The translations under genes and the position numbers were made by a program. The notes below the pieces were generated by a model, which searched no databases, was not told the DNA's origin, and was given only the letters and a program-made list of their open reading frames with translations. A DNA stretch of 64,000 nucleotides from positions 1 through 64,000 of the forward strand of contig JAHBTU010000004.1 in assembly GCA_019638455.1 (NCBI GenBank). The letters run 5' to 3'. The stretch is from Saprospiraceae bacterium. Lineage in GTDB: Bacteria > Bacteroidota > Bacteroidia > Chitinophagales > Saprospiraceae. Positions 24,794-33,743 of the stretch are shown here, piece after piece. Every line of letters begins with the position of its first letter. The stretch's first letter is position 1.

Positions 24794-26836
24794 ATGTATA
24801 AAGTCAAATACGGCGGCAAAAAAGGCAAGACCGTCAAACTCATCGAAAGCCCCGACATGGTGGCCATCCGCACCAAAGACAACAAAGACCTTGAAGACGT
24901 GCAAATGAGCCGATCCAGCCGAGAGTTGGTAGCCCAAACCACCGAAGTCACCTCATTCCCCGAAGCAGGAGTCACCGTGCGCCGCGTCGCCCCCACCGAT
25001 GGCGAAGGACTTGAGTTCATGCAATCCACCGTCAGCCTGCGCGACGAGACTCGCGCCGCACTCAAGGAAGAGGACGACATCCGCTTTGCCGGGCGGGTGC
25101 TGCAAGATGCGGAAAGTGGCGAGGTCATGCTCTACACCGAAAACTTCTTTGTCAAATTCAACGACGACGTAGCGGAGAAAAACTGCCTCGCCTTGTTGAA
25201 AAAATACAAATTGAAAATCAAGAGCAAACTCCCTTTTGCCCCCAACTCCTATTTCGTGGAAGCCGAGGAAGGCACCGGGCTTAAGGTCTTTGAAATCGCC
25301 GACAATTTGCTGAAAGAAAAAGAAGTGGAATACTGCCATCCCGAACTCGTGCAGGAGCGCCGCTTCAAAGGCATACACCCCTTGCAATGGCATTTGGCCA
25401 AAACCACCATCGCCGGAAAGACCGTGGATGCCCACGTCAATATCCAAGCCGCATGGCAACAAACCCGGGGGCAAGGCATCACCATCGCCGTCATTGACGA
25501 TGGCGTGGACATCGAACACCCCGAGTTCGCCGGGCGCATCGTCCACCCTTATGATGCCACCGAAAACAGCAACAACCCGCGCCCAAAATTGAGAGACGAC
25601 AATCACGGCACGCCCTGCGCTGGCATGGCCTGTGCCGCAGGCCTCAATGGCGGCGCCTCCGGTGTCGCCCCCGAAGCCCGGCTCATGCCCATCCGCCTGC
25701 GCAGCGGTCTAGGCAGCATGGCTGAAGCCAATGCTTTCGTGTGGGCCGCCGACAAGGGGGCTGATGTCATTTCCTGCTCTTGGGGGCCTACCGATGGCGA
25801 GTGGTGGAACCCGGGCGACCCCGTGCACAATCGCATGACCATGCTGCCCGACAGCACCCGCCTTGCGCTCGATTATGCGCTCACCAAAGGACGCGGCGGC
25901 AAAGGGTGTGTCATACTGTTTGCCGCCGGCAATGGCAACGAAGATGTCAAAAATGACGGCTACGCTAGCTATCCCGGAGTCATCGCCGTAGCTGCCTGCA
26001 ACGATACTGGCCGTCGCAGCGTGTACAGCGATTTTGGCGACGCGGTGTGGGTTTGCTTCCCCAGTGGCGATTTTGGCTACAAACCATTCCGGCACCCAGC
26101 CCCCATCAGTCAGGGACTGCGCACCACCGATAGGCTCCAAGCCGACGGCTATGACCCAACCGACTACACCAACACTTTTGGTGGCACCTCCGGCGCTTGC
26201 CCCGGCGCTGCTGGCACCGTGGCGCTCATGCTCTCCGTCAATCCGAACCTCACCCAAAAAGAAGTGAAGGAAATGCTGCGGCGTTCGTGCCAGCGCATTG
26301 ACGAGGCAGGCGGCGAATACAACGCGAAAGGCCACAGCATCTGGTACGGCTACGGTCGCGTTGATGCTGGCTTGGCCGTCAAAAACGCTGCCGAGGCCGC
26401 CCAAAAAGCCGACGATGGCCCCAATGTGGAAGGCACCGTGCGTTTTGCTACCGTTGGAGAAATGGCACTGCAACCCGCCGGAAAATTGACGGGCAGCGAG
26501 CTCTCCCCAGCCAGAAAGGTGCTGGGCCTAAGCCTCCGCCTGAAGCCAGCGGTCAAAGGGTTGTCCATCAAATACAAAATCAACGTGCCCAGTCTCGGCA
26601 CCGTGGAAAGCACTGTCGAAGGAGCGATAGTCGGCACGGCCAATGCGCGGCAGCGCATCATCGGGTTCACCATCGAGCTGGAAGGCCCCGCCGCCAAAAA
26701 CTACGAGGTGGAATACAGCGCCCAATTGCAGGACACCCCCGCCCCCGTCACCGCCAAAAACGGCGCTTGGTGCGGCACCGACAAGAAAACAGGCAAGACG
26801 GTGTTGGGGGTGTCGGTGCGAGTGCGGAAGAAGTGA
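24794..26836 (+). CDS. Subtilisin-like (S8) serine protease with a fervidolysin-type prodomain
   Basis: This 680-aa S8 peptidase has the complete catalytic triad: Asp235 (VIDDGVDIEHP), His271 (HGTPCAGMA) and Ser466 (FGGTSGACPGAAG), with oxyanion Asn380 (FAAGN). Residues ~105-200 match the fervidolysin-like prodomain (FFVKFNDDVAEKNCLALLKKYKL...PNSYFVEAEEG...VEYCHPEL), which inhibits or folds the protease. A further ~100-residue N-terminal segment (MYKVKYGGKKGKTVKLIE...) and a C-terminal beta-like domain (~545-680) flank it. Unlike most S8 enzymes, it has no visible signal peptide. It is the last gene of the four-gene run and may be processed after export by another route or act intracellularly. 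Confidence 0.85.
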   Translation: MYKVKYGGKKGKTVKLIESPDMVAIRTKDNKDLEDVQMSRSSRELVAQTTEVTSFPEAGVTVRRVAPTDGEGLEFMQSTVSLRDETRAALKEEDDIRFAGRVLQDAESGEVMLYTENFFVKFNDDVAEKNCLALLKKYKLKIKSKLPFAPNSYFVEAEEGTGLKVFEIADNLLKEKEVEYCHPELVQERRFKGIHPLQWHLAKTTIAGKTVDAHVNIQAAWQQTRGQGITIAVIDDGVDIEHPEFAGRIVHPYDATENSNNPRPKLRDDNHGTPCAGMACAAGLNGGASGVAPEARLMPIRLRSGLGSMAEANAFVWAADKGADVISCSWGPTDGEWWNPGDPVHNRMTMLPDSTRLALDYALTKGRGGKGCVILFAAGNGNEDVKNDGYASYPGVIAVAACNDTGRRSVYSDFGDAVWVCFPSGDFGYKPFRHPAPISQGLRTTDRLQADGYDPTDYTNTFGGTSGACPGAAGTVALMLSVNPNLTQKEVKEMLRRSCQRIDEAGGEYNAKGHSIWYGYGRVDAGLAVKNAAEAAQKADDGPNVEGTVRFATVGEMALQPAGKLTGSELSPARKVLGLSLRLKPAVKGLSIKYKINVPSLGTVESTVEGAIVGTANARQRIIGFTIELEGPAAKNYEVEYSAQLQDTPAPVTAKNGAWCGTDKKTGKTVLGVSVRVRKK

Positions 26837-26869
26837 ACTCTAAAAAAAATCAATCAGCCTTAGCACAAC

Positions 26870-26900
26870 AAAAAAGCCCGGCCTTCCTAAAGACCGGGCT
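26870..26900 (-). terminator. Terminator of the tRNA-Ala gene
   Basis: On the minus strand, AGCCCGG and CCGGGCT form a stem followed by a T run (26870-26875 is A on the plus strand). Confidence 0.75.
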
Positions 26901-26907
26901 TCGTGGG

Positions 26908-26981
<74 letters not shown>

Positions 26982-27027
26982 ATCTCATCAAAAACACGTT
27001 TTTGTCGCTTTCGCTTCAAAGTGGCGG

Positions 27028-27060
27028 CAAAGTTAAAAGAACGGCTTTCAAAGAAACAAA
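27028..27060 (-). promoter_or_regulatory. Promoter of tRNA-Ala
   Basis: On the minus strand, -33 TTTG (27057-27060) is separated by 21 bases from -7 TAACTTTG (27028-27035), matching the Bacteroidota consensus TTTG-N19-21-TAnnTTTG. It lies about 47 bases from the tRNA 5' end. Confidence 0.65.
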
Positions 27061-27113
27061 TCTTTTTCCACGGTTTTTATCGCAGGGCATCAGGCAGCCT
27101 TGGAAACAGTTTC

Positions 27114-28136
27114 TTACTCCCCACACCAACACCCGTTGTTGCCGCCCAGCACCGGAAACAGCGCTGCTTGTGTCGCCGAGGGTTTGGTCCCGCCTTTCCG
27201 ATAGCGATACACGTCTTCGTAGCGGAGGGTATCGCCCGTTGCGAGGGTTTCCATCAAATCGTAGCGCACCACCACTTTTGTCCCAATGGGGGCATAGTAG
27301 TAAACACGCCAAGCGTCGGCCTCTTTCAGGCCGATGCAGCCATTGGAGGAGGCTTTGCCGAGCGTGCTGGGGTTGGTGGTCGGGTGAATCATTTGCCCAT
27401 GGCGGATGCCGTTGATGGAGGGTTCTATCCACGGTATGAGCGGCATTCGGGTGGTGCGGCGGTCGTCGCGGCGGGTATATTTGAATTTCTTTCCCGTCAC
27501 CGGGTCGAGAAAAAGCGGGTCGCGGCTGATGCGGACGATTTCGCCAGCGCCGGTGCGCGTGCGCAAGTCCACCACGTTGCCTGCCAGCGCCAGAAACTTT
27601 TTCTGGTTTTTGCCGACCCGCACGGGGAAGGAGTGGAGCACGCTGTCGCCTTCCACGATGCGCAGTTGAAAAGAGGGGATGTTGATGTCGAGGTGGGTAG
27701 CCTGCATTCGGTTGAGCAAGGTCGCCGCCGTTTTTTCGCCGGGGAGGTAGAGGGTGTCGCCGGGCCGAAGGGCGAGCATTTGACGTTGGTCATAGACAAA
27801 ACTATCGCGCTCCATCAGGCGATAATAGTCGGTGTTTTCCAAAGTATCTATCAGCCATGCATTGGCGCGCACGAGGAGATGCTCGGTGAGCGGGTACGGC
27901 ACGAGGGAGTCGTACTGCTGCACGATGGCATCCACGAATTTGAAATAGGCACCGATGTTGACTGCCTTTGTCACGGGAATCGCCAATAGGGGCGGCTCCA
28001 CCGTGTCAAGTTGTGCCGCAAGCGCTAGTGTATCCGTCGGGAGGGCGGCGGGTTCGTCCTTGTTGCGAGACTTGTGTTTGCAATAGGTTCCGAGCACCAA
28101 AAGGAGCGCCGCAGCGATGCCGAGCCAATTTTTCAT
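27114..28136 (-). CDS. L,D-transpeptidase (YkuD family)
   Basis: Proteins of this family form 3-3 peptidoglycan cross-links or attach proteins to the wall. The 340-aa product has an N-terminal signal or anchor (MKNWLGIAAALLLVLGTYCKHK, with a Cys that may be lipidated) and, at the end of the YkuD domain, the catalytic motif HPTTNPSTLGKASSNGCIGL (His, Ser, Gly, Cys). The segment LDINIPSFQLRIVEGDSVLHSFPVRVGKNQKKF is the typical YkuD N-terminal strand region. The C-terminus ends GCWCGE with extra cysteines. The start at 28136 is preferred over an ATG at 28181. It lies 19 bases downstream of a universal stress protein gene on the same strand, so the two are probably co-transcribed. Confidence 0.9.
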   Translation of the reverse strand: MKNWLGIAAALLLVLGTYCKHKSRNKDEPAALPTDTLALAAQLDTVEPPLLAIPVTKAVNIGAYFKFVDAIVQQYDSLVPYPLTEHLLVRANAWLIDTLENTDYYRLMERDSFVYDQRQMLALRPGDTLYLPGEKTAATLLNRMQATHLDINIPSFQLRIVEGDSVLHSFPVRVGKNQKKFLALAGNVVDLRTRTGAGEIVRISRDPLFLDPVTGKKFKYTRRDDRRTTRMPLIPWIEPSINGIRHGQMIHPTTNPSTLGKASSNGCIGLKEADAWRVYYYAPIGTKVVVRYDLMETLATGDTLRYEDVYRYRKGGTKPSATQAALFPVLGGNNGCWCGE

Positions 28137-28155
28137 CGTCGTGCAAAATAGAGCG

Positions 28156-28986
28156 TTACAGAGGGTTTTCGGCCAAGGCAAGCAGGGGGATAGTGGTTTG
28201 CAAGGCGACGCTCAGGGTGTCGCTTTTTCCGAAGAGATATTGCCACACGGAGTGGTGTCGCGGAATCATGGCCAATATGTCGGCGTTGCTTTCGCGGATG
28301 CCTTCGAGGATGCTCGCGCGCACCTCCGCTGTTTCCTCGAAGGTGTAGATGTGCTGGATTTTTTCAAAATGCTGCTCAAGGTTGCTGGGTCGTGCTGGCT
28401 TGGGCGCGGTGGTGGGGTCTGTTGGCTCCACCACCGTGAACACTTCGATGGCGGCACCAAAGGCGGCGGCGATGTCTTTCAGCGGCTTCACGGTGGCTTC
28501 CAGCCCCACCCACGGGTTGTCGCAAGCAAATAGCAAGCGTTTGGGCGGGCTGAAACGCGCATTTTTTGGCACAATCAGCAGTGGGAATTTTCCCTGACGC
28601 ATCACCTCGAACGTCGTGCTGCCCATGAGTATGTTGAGGGCAGGATTGGAGCCGCGCAGCCCCATCACTACCAAATCGCCGTTTTCGCGCTGCACGATTT
28701 CCTGCAAATGATACGACACCGAACCTGCCTGACTGATGCACTTCACCTCAATGGGATATTGTCGCTCCAACTCCCGTTTGATTTCCTGCAAAGTCGCTCT
28801 GTCGCTGGTCTGTATTTCGTCAATGTATTTTTCGACCTCGTAAGGCACATCGGTCGTGATGATGGGGTAGGCAAATGCATGGTAGAGCACCAGCTGCGCC
28901 CCTGTGGCTTGCGCCAGCGCGGCGGCATAGTGCATGGCATTGTTAGCGTTGTCGGAATAGTCGGTAGGCACGACGATGTTCTTCAT
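28156..28986 (-). CDS. Universal stress protein (two UspA domains)
   Basis: A 276-aa cytoplasmic protein with two UspA-like domains. The first (~1-145) begins KNIVVPTDYSDNANNAMHYAAALA and has the ATP-binding signature GLRGSNPALNILMGSTTFEV (GxxGx9GST pattern). The second (~150-276) begins PPKRLLFACDNPWVGLEATVKPLKDIA and ends DILAMIPRHHSVWQYLFGKSDTLSVALQTTIPLLAL, where the ATP loop is degenerate. This pairing of an intact and a degenerate half is common. It precedes the L,D-transpeptidase by 19 bases, suggesting a shared stress-linked transcript. A promoter-like element lies upstream. Confidence 0.92.
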   Translation of the reverse strand: MKNIVVPTDYSDNANNAMHYAAALAQATGAQLVLYHAFAYPIITTDVPYEVEKYIDEIQTSDRATLQEIKRELERQYPIEVKCISQAGSVSYHLQEIVQRENGDLVVMGLRGSNPALNILMGSTTFEVMRQGKFPLLIVPKNARFSPPKRLLFACDNPWVGLEATVKPLKDIAAAFGAAIEVFTVVEPTDPTTAPKPARPSNLEQHFEKIQHIYTFEETAEVRASILEGIRESNADILAMIPRHHSVWQYLFGKSDTLSVALQTTIPLLALAENPL

Positions 28987-29009
28987 GTGTCAAGTCTTTT
29001 TGTTTGGTG

Positions 29010-29043
29010 GCAAAATTAAGGGCACCCGGGCGGGCCTGCCCAA
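29010..29043 (-). promoter_or_regulatory. Promoter of the universal stress protein/L,D-transpeptidase pair
   Basis: Minus-strand TTTG (29040-29043) and TAATTTTG (29010-29017) are separated by 22 bases, close to the Bacteroidota consensus. Confidence 0.5.
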
Positions 29044-29114
29044 ACATCCGTCACCCGTGCGGGTGATTTTTGTCAGCGACACGAGTTGAAAACATTGATA
29101 CTTTTGGGCGAATT

Positions 29115-30395
29115 ATGGATTGGCTTGATTCTCTGAACACGGTGCTGACCCCCTTTTTCATCGGCTTGCTGGTGGCGGCGGGGGTGGGCCTCATCATTGG
29201 GTTGGAGCGCGAGTTCAACACGCACGACAAGCCGGGGCATCTGGGCGGCATCCGCACCTTTGCCCTTGTCGCCGTGTTGGGCTATGTGACGGCGTGGATA
29301 GCCTCGCAGAACTATATGTCGGTGCTAATCTGTGTGCTGGCGGGCTTTTTTTTGCTGGTAGCTGTGGCTTACCACAAGCAGGCCATGGAAGGCAACATGG
29401 GCTTGACCACGGAGGTGGCGCTACTGATGACGCTTGTGTTGGGGGTGACCATAGCAGCAGGTTATATGCGGGAGGCGCTGGCGGTGGTGGTGCTCACCAC
29501 GCTGATACTTTCGCTGAAAGAGCAGCTGCACGGCATCATCCGGCGCATCACGCAGGAGGAGTTGTTCGCCTTCATCAAGTTTATCGTGTTGGTGCTGCTC
29601 ATCTTGCCTTTGTTGCCCGATGAGCCATTTGGGCCGGAGGGTTTGCTCAACTTGCGCGACCTGGGGTGGATAGCGGTGTTGGTGCTGTCCATCAGTTTTG
29701 CGGGTTATTTGATGCTGAAATTTGGCAGCCCTCAAAAAGGGATTATGCTGACCGCCGTGCTCGGCGGATTGTTTTCCTCCACCTTGATAGCATGGGTTTT
29801 TTCCGCGAGAAGCCGCGAGCGAAAAGACGTGGCACCAGCCTTCGGCGCAGGCATTGTTTTGGCCTCCACCATCATGTTCGTTCGGGTATTCACGCTGACC
29901 ACCGTGTTCTACTATCCGGTGGCATGGATGCTGTTTCCGGCGCTGTTGCTTATGTTGTTGGTCAGCCTGCTGCCCAGCTGGAATCTGTTGCGCAACCGCA
30001 GCATGGAAAGCGAGACCCCACAACTTGAGCCGGGCAACCCGTTGGATATCAAAAACGCTGTTTTTTTCGTGCTGCTCTACATTGGCGTCACCCTACTCAT
30101 GTTTGGTTCGAGACAATGGTTGGGCACTACCCTCACATACCTTTCTGGCGCGTTGGCGGGCATTGCTGACATGGATGCCATCACTATCAGCACCTCCAAA
30201 TGGGCCGCTGCCACACCCGACTCGAACCGCCAAGCCGCCATCATCATCTTGTTGGCCGTGATGTCCAATTCAGTTTTCAAACTTTTGGTCAGTGTGTTCA
30301 ACGGGGCTGCGGAATTGCGCCGTCCGGTGTTGCTGGGCTTTGGGCTGGTGTTGTTGGTGGGAGTGATTTTTCTGATGTATTGGCTGATAGGGTGA
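29115..30395 (+). CDS. MgtC/SapB-DUF4010 integral membrane protein
   Basis: The 426-aa product starts with an MgtC/SapB-like domain (LLVAAGVGLIIGLEREF...GGIRTFALVAVLGYVTAWI) and continues with a DUF4010-type region of many helices (ELFAFIKFIVLVLLILPLLPDEPFGPEGLLNLRDLG, AVLGGLFSSTLIAWVFSARSRER, IADMDAITISTSKWA). About 11-12 transmembrane helices are predicted by eye. MgtC-like proteins have been linked to Mg2+ homeostasis, but the DUF4010 fusion group has no assigned substrate. The ATG at 29115 follows the divergent stress-protein promoter region. It is probably monocistronic; a palindromic element follows. Confidence 0.88.
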   Translation: MDWLDSLNTVLTPFFIGLLVAAGVGLIIGLEREFNTHDKPGHLGGIRTFALVAVLGYVTAWIASQNYMSVLICVLAGFFLLVAVAYHKQAMEGNMGLTTEVALLMTLVLGVTIAAGYMREALAVVVLTTLILSLKEQLHGIIRRITQEELFAFIKFIVLVLLILPLLPDEPFGPEGLLNLRDLGWIAVLVLSISFAGYLMLKFGSPQKGIMLTAVLGGLFSSTLIAWVFSARSRERKDVAPAFGAGIVLASTIMFVRVFTLTTVFYYPVAWMLFPALLLMLLVSLLPSWNLLRNRSMESETPQLEPGNPLDIKNAVFFVLLYIGVTLLMFGSRQWLGTTLTYLSGALAGIADMDAITISTSKWAAATPDSNRQAAIIILLAVMSNSVFKLLVSVFNGAAELRRPVLLGFGLVLLVGVIFLMYWLIG

Positions 30396-30417
30396 TAAGG
30401 AAACGAGTTTAAACTTT

Positions 30418-30597
30418 GACAGGATTTACAAGATTTGCAGGTTTTGTGCCCATTTTCGGAGGACGCACTTCAAATTGTCGCGTGCAAATCGGAACGCTGT
30501 TCCGAGATATGCTGGAACCACTTCCCGGCGTACAAAAGCAACAATGTGAAATGCACTCTTTTTGGAGAAATAACCTGTAAATCCCGTAAATCCTGTC
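30418..30597. repeat. Imperfect inverted repeat C2, related to C1
   Basis: Arms at 30418-30442 (GACAGGATTTACAAGATTTG...) and 30573-30597 (ACCTGTAAATCCCGTAAATC...) pair with about three mismatches. They share the ACAGGATTTACAAGATTT core with C1 (21145). The loop holds the palindrome CGGAACGCTGTTCCG, which recurs near 35730. Confidence 0.85.
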
Positions 30598-30629
30598 GAG
30601 GAAAAAAATTATTTGCGAAGCATCTTTCC

Positions 30630-33035
30630 TCAATGCACCTTCACCACCCGGATGCTCTTGCTCACTTGGCCGTTTTGCTCCAAACGGGCAAAATAGACAC
30701 CGGGCTGCAACCCGTGCCCCACCACGACGGCTCCTTCCCCACCAGCAAGCGACTCAGACTCGACCAAGCGCCCTAGCAAGTCGTACAGATTGAGCAATTG
30801 TTCGCCGCCATTGGGTGAGTTGTACTCAATAAGCACTTGGTCTCGAAAAGGGTTGGGGCGAACGAGCAAGGTGGCCTCCAGCAACGGCTCGTCGGTGCCG
30901 ACGGGATTGCCTTCCTGAATCCAAAAGAAATCGAACGCTGCCTCGTAGGTGTCGAACCCCAGATAGGCGGGGTCGTCGAAACATTCGATGCGAACGCGCA
31001 TACTGTCGGTGATGCTGATGTGGGGTTTGAGGCGCTCGTTGATGACCCGCCAGTTGGTCAGGGTGCCGGGGTAGGTCAACAGCAATTTCTCCTCAATACC
31101 GTTGCTCACATAGACGCGGATGGAATCGAGCGACTGTTGGTCTTGCGTGAAGCTCGTGAAAAACAGCACCCCTCTCATTTTGGGGTCGTTGTAGGTCGTC
31201 AAGTCCATCGGCGGGGAGATGAGGTTCATCGTGCCACTTTCCACATCGTCTTCGTCCACGGCGGTGGAAGCATTGCCCGTGATGTAGCATTTGTGGCCTA
31301 TGTCGCTGCCCCAATCGCTATTGGGTACCAATACGATGCCGACGTTGATGCCAAGCGGCACGCCAATTTCCCAGATGCCTTCTGTGGAGGTGCCGCTCAC
31401 TTCCCACCCGTAATCAAAGACAAAATCATCGCGGTAGCCTCTGTCGAGCTCGAGGCTATAGGTCTGGTCTGCTTGCAGGTTTTGGTTGTTCCTTGTCGCA
31501 TAGTTGTATCCCCACGCGCCTGCCACCACCGTGTAGTTTCCGTAGAATATGCCGGGCAAGGCGAATTGGCCATTGCCGTCTGCGATAGTCTCAAATTCAA
31601 TTTGGTTGTTGAACGCGGCCACATGCGCATAAGGCACTGCCAATCCGGTGGCGGCATCAAGCACATTGCCGCTAATGGTGGCGGTGGGTGCCGGGTTGAG
31701 CGCAAAATCCAGCAATGTCACCTCGCCTTCTTTCAGCACAGCGGTGACGGTGATGGGGTCGAAGCCCAACTTGCTGACCCTCACCTGCACCGAACCGGGG
31801 GTCGCTTGGCCGAGCGTGTATCGGCCTGCAAGCGAGGTGGATTCTTTCGCCGCACTGCCCAATATCTCCACCAAGGCGTTGCTGACTGGCATCCCGTCGA
31901 GCGCATTGGTCACTTCTCCTTCCAAGTAGCAAGCGCGTTGGTAGGTAGGAGTCAGCACCCATAGCTCCCCGCCACTGTTGCTGGGGCCGTGTATGTGGGT
32001 GGCGACGAGGTTGCCGGAAGGCAAATAAGGATAGACCCCCCAACAGCCGATGAATCCACTGCCCGTCAGCGTGGGCGCATTGTCGTACCAACCCACCTGC
32101 ACCAAATTATTGGGGCGCGTGATGTCCACGATGCTGACCCCGTCGGAATACCACGACGTGATGGCGTAATTTTCCAGCACATGCGTATTGTGCACGATGG
32201 AGTTGGAGCCGGGATTGGCCTGTATCTTGTCCAACAGCTTGATGTCTTCCGGGTCGCTCACATCGAAAGAGGCCAGATAGGAATCGCTCACCTCGTCGGT
32301 GGTGAACACATGGCGGCGGTCTTGCGAGAGCCAAGTGTTGTGTGTGAAACTATTGGGTGTCGGTTGTGCCCCGAGCAAGTTGGGGCTTGCCTTGTTGGTC
32401 ATGTCAACAATGGCAAAAATACCAAAGTAAATATGGGACGCATAGAGCGTGTCATTGTCCACCCAGCCATCATGGACATATCCAAACAGGTCGTATTTCC
32501 CAACGAACGTGGGGTGGTAAGGGTCGGCGTTCAGGTCAAGCACCACCGCGCCACCATTGAACAAATTGGTGCCGTACAAATAAGCATACCCTTTGGTGGT
32601 GTCAATGTGCAGCGCGTGGATAGTGTTCAACTGGCCGGCAATGGTGCCATCACCTGTGTAGGAATGGTAATCGAGCGTAGGCGACGGCAGGTCACTGAGG
32701 TCAATAATCTGAAGTCCTTGTCCGCCTTCGGTGGTGACGTAGGCAAAATGCTTGTAAGTCTTCACCTCTCTCCAAAAATTGTCGGGGCCAGGCACCTGCA
32801 CGATTTTCACGGGATTGTCGGGGTCGGTGACATCCACGATGCCAAGCCCTTTGGAGGCACCGACGAGCGCATATTCCCGACCGCCGCCAGCCCAGCCGCC
32901 TATATTGGCGCAGGTCTGGCCGGGGTAGTTGATTCGGGAGCGATAAGTGATGTTGAAATCTTGAGCTTGCAGCACGCCCAGCAAATTGCACAGCAATAGG
33001 GCGACCGACCATCGGATGGTTGTTGTCATAGCCAT
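30630..33035 (-). CDS. Choice-of-anchor-B family secreted protein with T9SS sorting domain
   Basis: The 801-aa product (from the ATG at 33035) starts with a signal peptide (MTTTIRWSVALLLCNLLGVLQAQ). The first ~370 residues are LVIVP-type beta-propeller repeats: CANIGGWAGGGREYALVGASKGLGIVDVTDPDNP, YVTTEGGQGLQIIDLSDLP and HVLENYAITSWYSDGVSIVDITRP. This is the choice-of-anchor-B signature. Two carboxypeptidase-regulatory-like domains follow (EGEVTNALDGMPVSNALVEIL, ISGNVLDAATGLAVPYAHVAAF). A beta-sandwich (~515-715) leads to the C-terminal T9SS type A domain (VRPNPFRDQVLIEY...VYFARLEQNGQVSKSIRVVKV). It is surface-exposed or secreted; its ligand is unknown. Confidence 0.9.
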   Translation of the reverse strand: MAMTTTIRWSVALLLCNLLGVLQAQDFNITYRSRINYPGQTCANIGGWAGGGREYALVGASKGLGIVDVTDPDNPVKIVQVPGPDNFWREVKTYKHFAYVTTEGGQGLQIIDLSDLPSPTLDYHSYTGDGTIAGQLNTIHALHIDTTKGYAYLYGTNLFNGGAVVLDLNADPYHPTFVGKYDLFGYVHDGWVDNDTLYASHIYFGIFAIVDMTNKASPNLLGAQPTPNSFTHNTWLSQDRRHVFTTDEVSDSYLASFDVSDPEDIKLLDKIQANPGSNSIVHNTHVLENYAITSWYSDGVSIVDITRPNNLVQVGWYDNAPTLTGSGFIGCWGVYPYLPSGNLVATHIHGPSNSGGELWVLTPTYQRACYLEGEVTNALDGMPVSNALVEILGSAAKESTSLAGRYTLGQATPGSVQVRVSKLGFDPITVTAVLKEGEVTLLDFALNPAPTATISGNVLDAATGLAVPYAHVAAFNNQIEFETIADGNGQFALPGIFYGNYTVVAGAWGYNYATRNNQNLQADQTYSLELDRGYRDDFVFDYGWEVSGTSTEGIWEIGVPLGINVGIVLVPNSDWGSDIGHKCYITGNASTAVDEDDVESGTMNLISPPMDLTTYNDPKMRGVLFFTSFTQDQQSLDSIRVYVSNGIEEKLLLTYPGTLTNWRVINERLKPHISITDSMRVRIECFDDPAYLGFDTYEAAFDFFWIQEGNPVGTDEPLLEATLLVRPNPFRDQVLIEYNSPNGGEQLLNLYDLLGRLVESESLAGGEGAVVVGHGLQPGVYFARLEQNGQVSKSIRVVKVH

Positions 33036-33293
33036 AATCAAAAAAGTTGTTTTTGTCAGAGACCTGTTTTTGCTCTGGATGAATACAGCCCCAATCACGG
33101 CCTTTGGTTGCAAATAGGCTTAAAAATTTCGACCGACAATCCTTTTTGCAAGGTATATGTTATTGCAAGGTAGGTTGTTCTGTCGCCCCCCCATTTCGTC
33201 GCTTGGCCGATAAATGTCAGCGTGGGCACTAACCCTTATCATTCAGTCAGCCTCCCGAACACGGATAGTTTTGTCCCCGAAACGCACACGCCG

Positions 33294-33743
33294 ATGGCAC
33301 GACCTCTTGCCTTCTACCCGCTTTTTCTCCTTTTGCTGCTGCTGGGCATCAGCGCCGCATTTGGCGGATGGGTTTTGATGACCCAGCCCGAAACATTCGG
33401 AATGCCGCCCGAGTGGTTGAGCCAATCTCCATTTGGCAGTTTTTTCCTGCCGGGCCTCATCCTGTTTGTTTTCAATGGCCTATTCCCACTTTTTGCGGCG
33501 GCGGGTTTGTTGCTGAAACCCAACTGGCCTTGGGCCAATATCTTCAACATCTATCACGACAGACATTGGGGCTGGGCTTATTCGCTGTTTTCCGGTATCA
33601 TCATCATTATTTGGATAACCGTGCAAATCACCATGGTGGCAAGCTCATGGCTCCAACCCGCTTACCTCGCCGTGGGACTGCTCATTTTGATTTTTACGCT
33701 CTGGCCAAGCACCATGCGTCACTATCAAATTTTTGAAAAATGA
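33294..33743 (+). CDS. Hypothetical membrane protein (149 aa)
   Basis: Starting at the ATG at 33294, MARPLAFYPLFLLLLLLGISAAFGGWVLM forms the first membrane helix. Three more hydrophobic stretches follow (FFLPGLILFVFNGLFPLFAAAGLLL, GWAYSLFSGIIIIIWITVQITMVA, YLAVGLLILIFTLWPS). It resembles small four-helix membrane proteins of Bacteroidota with no assigned function. The stop overlaps the next start (ATGA at 33740-33743), indicating translational coupling with the following membrane protein. Confidence 0.75.
   Translation: MARPLAFYPLFLLLLLLGISAAFGGWVLMTQPETFGMPPEWLSQSPFGSFFLPGLILFVFNGLFPLFAAAGLLLKPNWPWANIFNIYHDRHWGWAYSLFSGIIIIIWITVQITMVASSWLQPAYLAVGLLILIFTLWPSTMRHYQIFEK

Noticed and set aside
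31989..32999. 336-aa plus-strand ORF opposite the choice-of-anchor-B gene
   Set aside because: It is the reverse frame of a well-supported secreted protein and has no independent domain.
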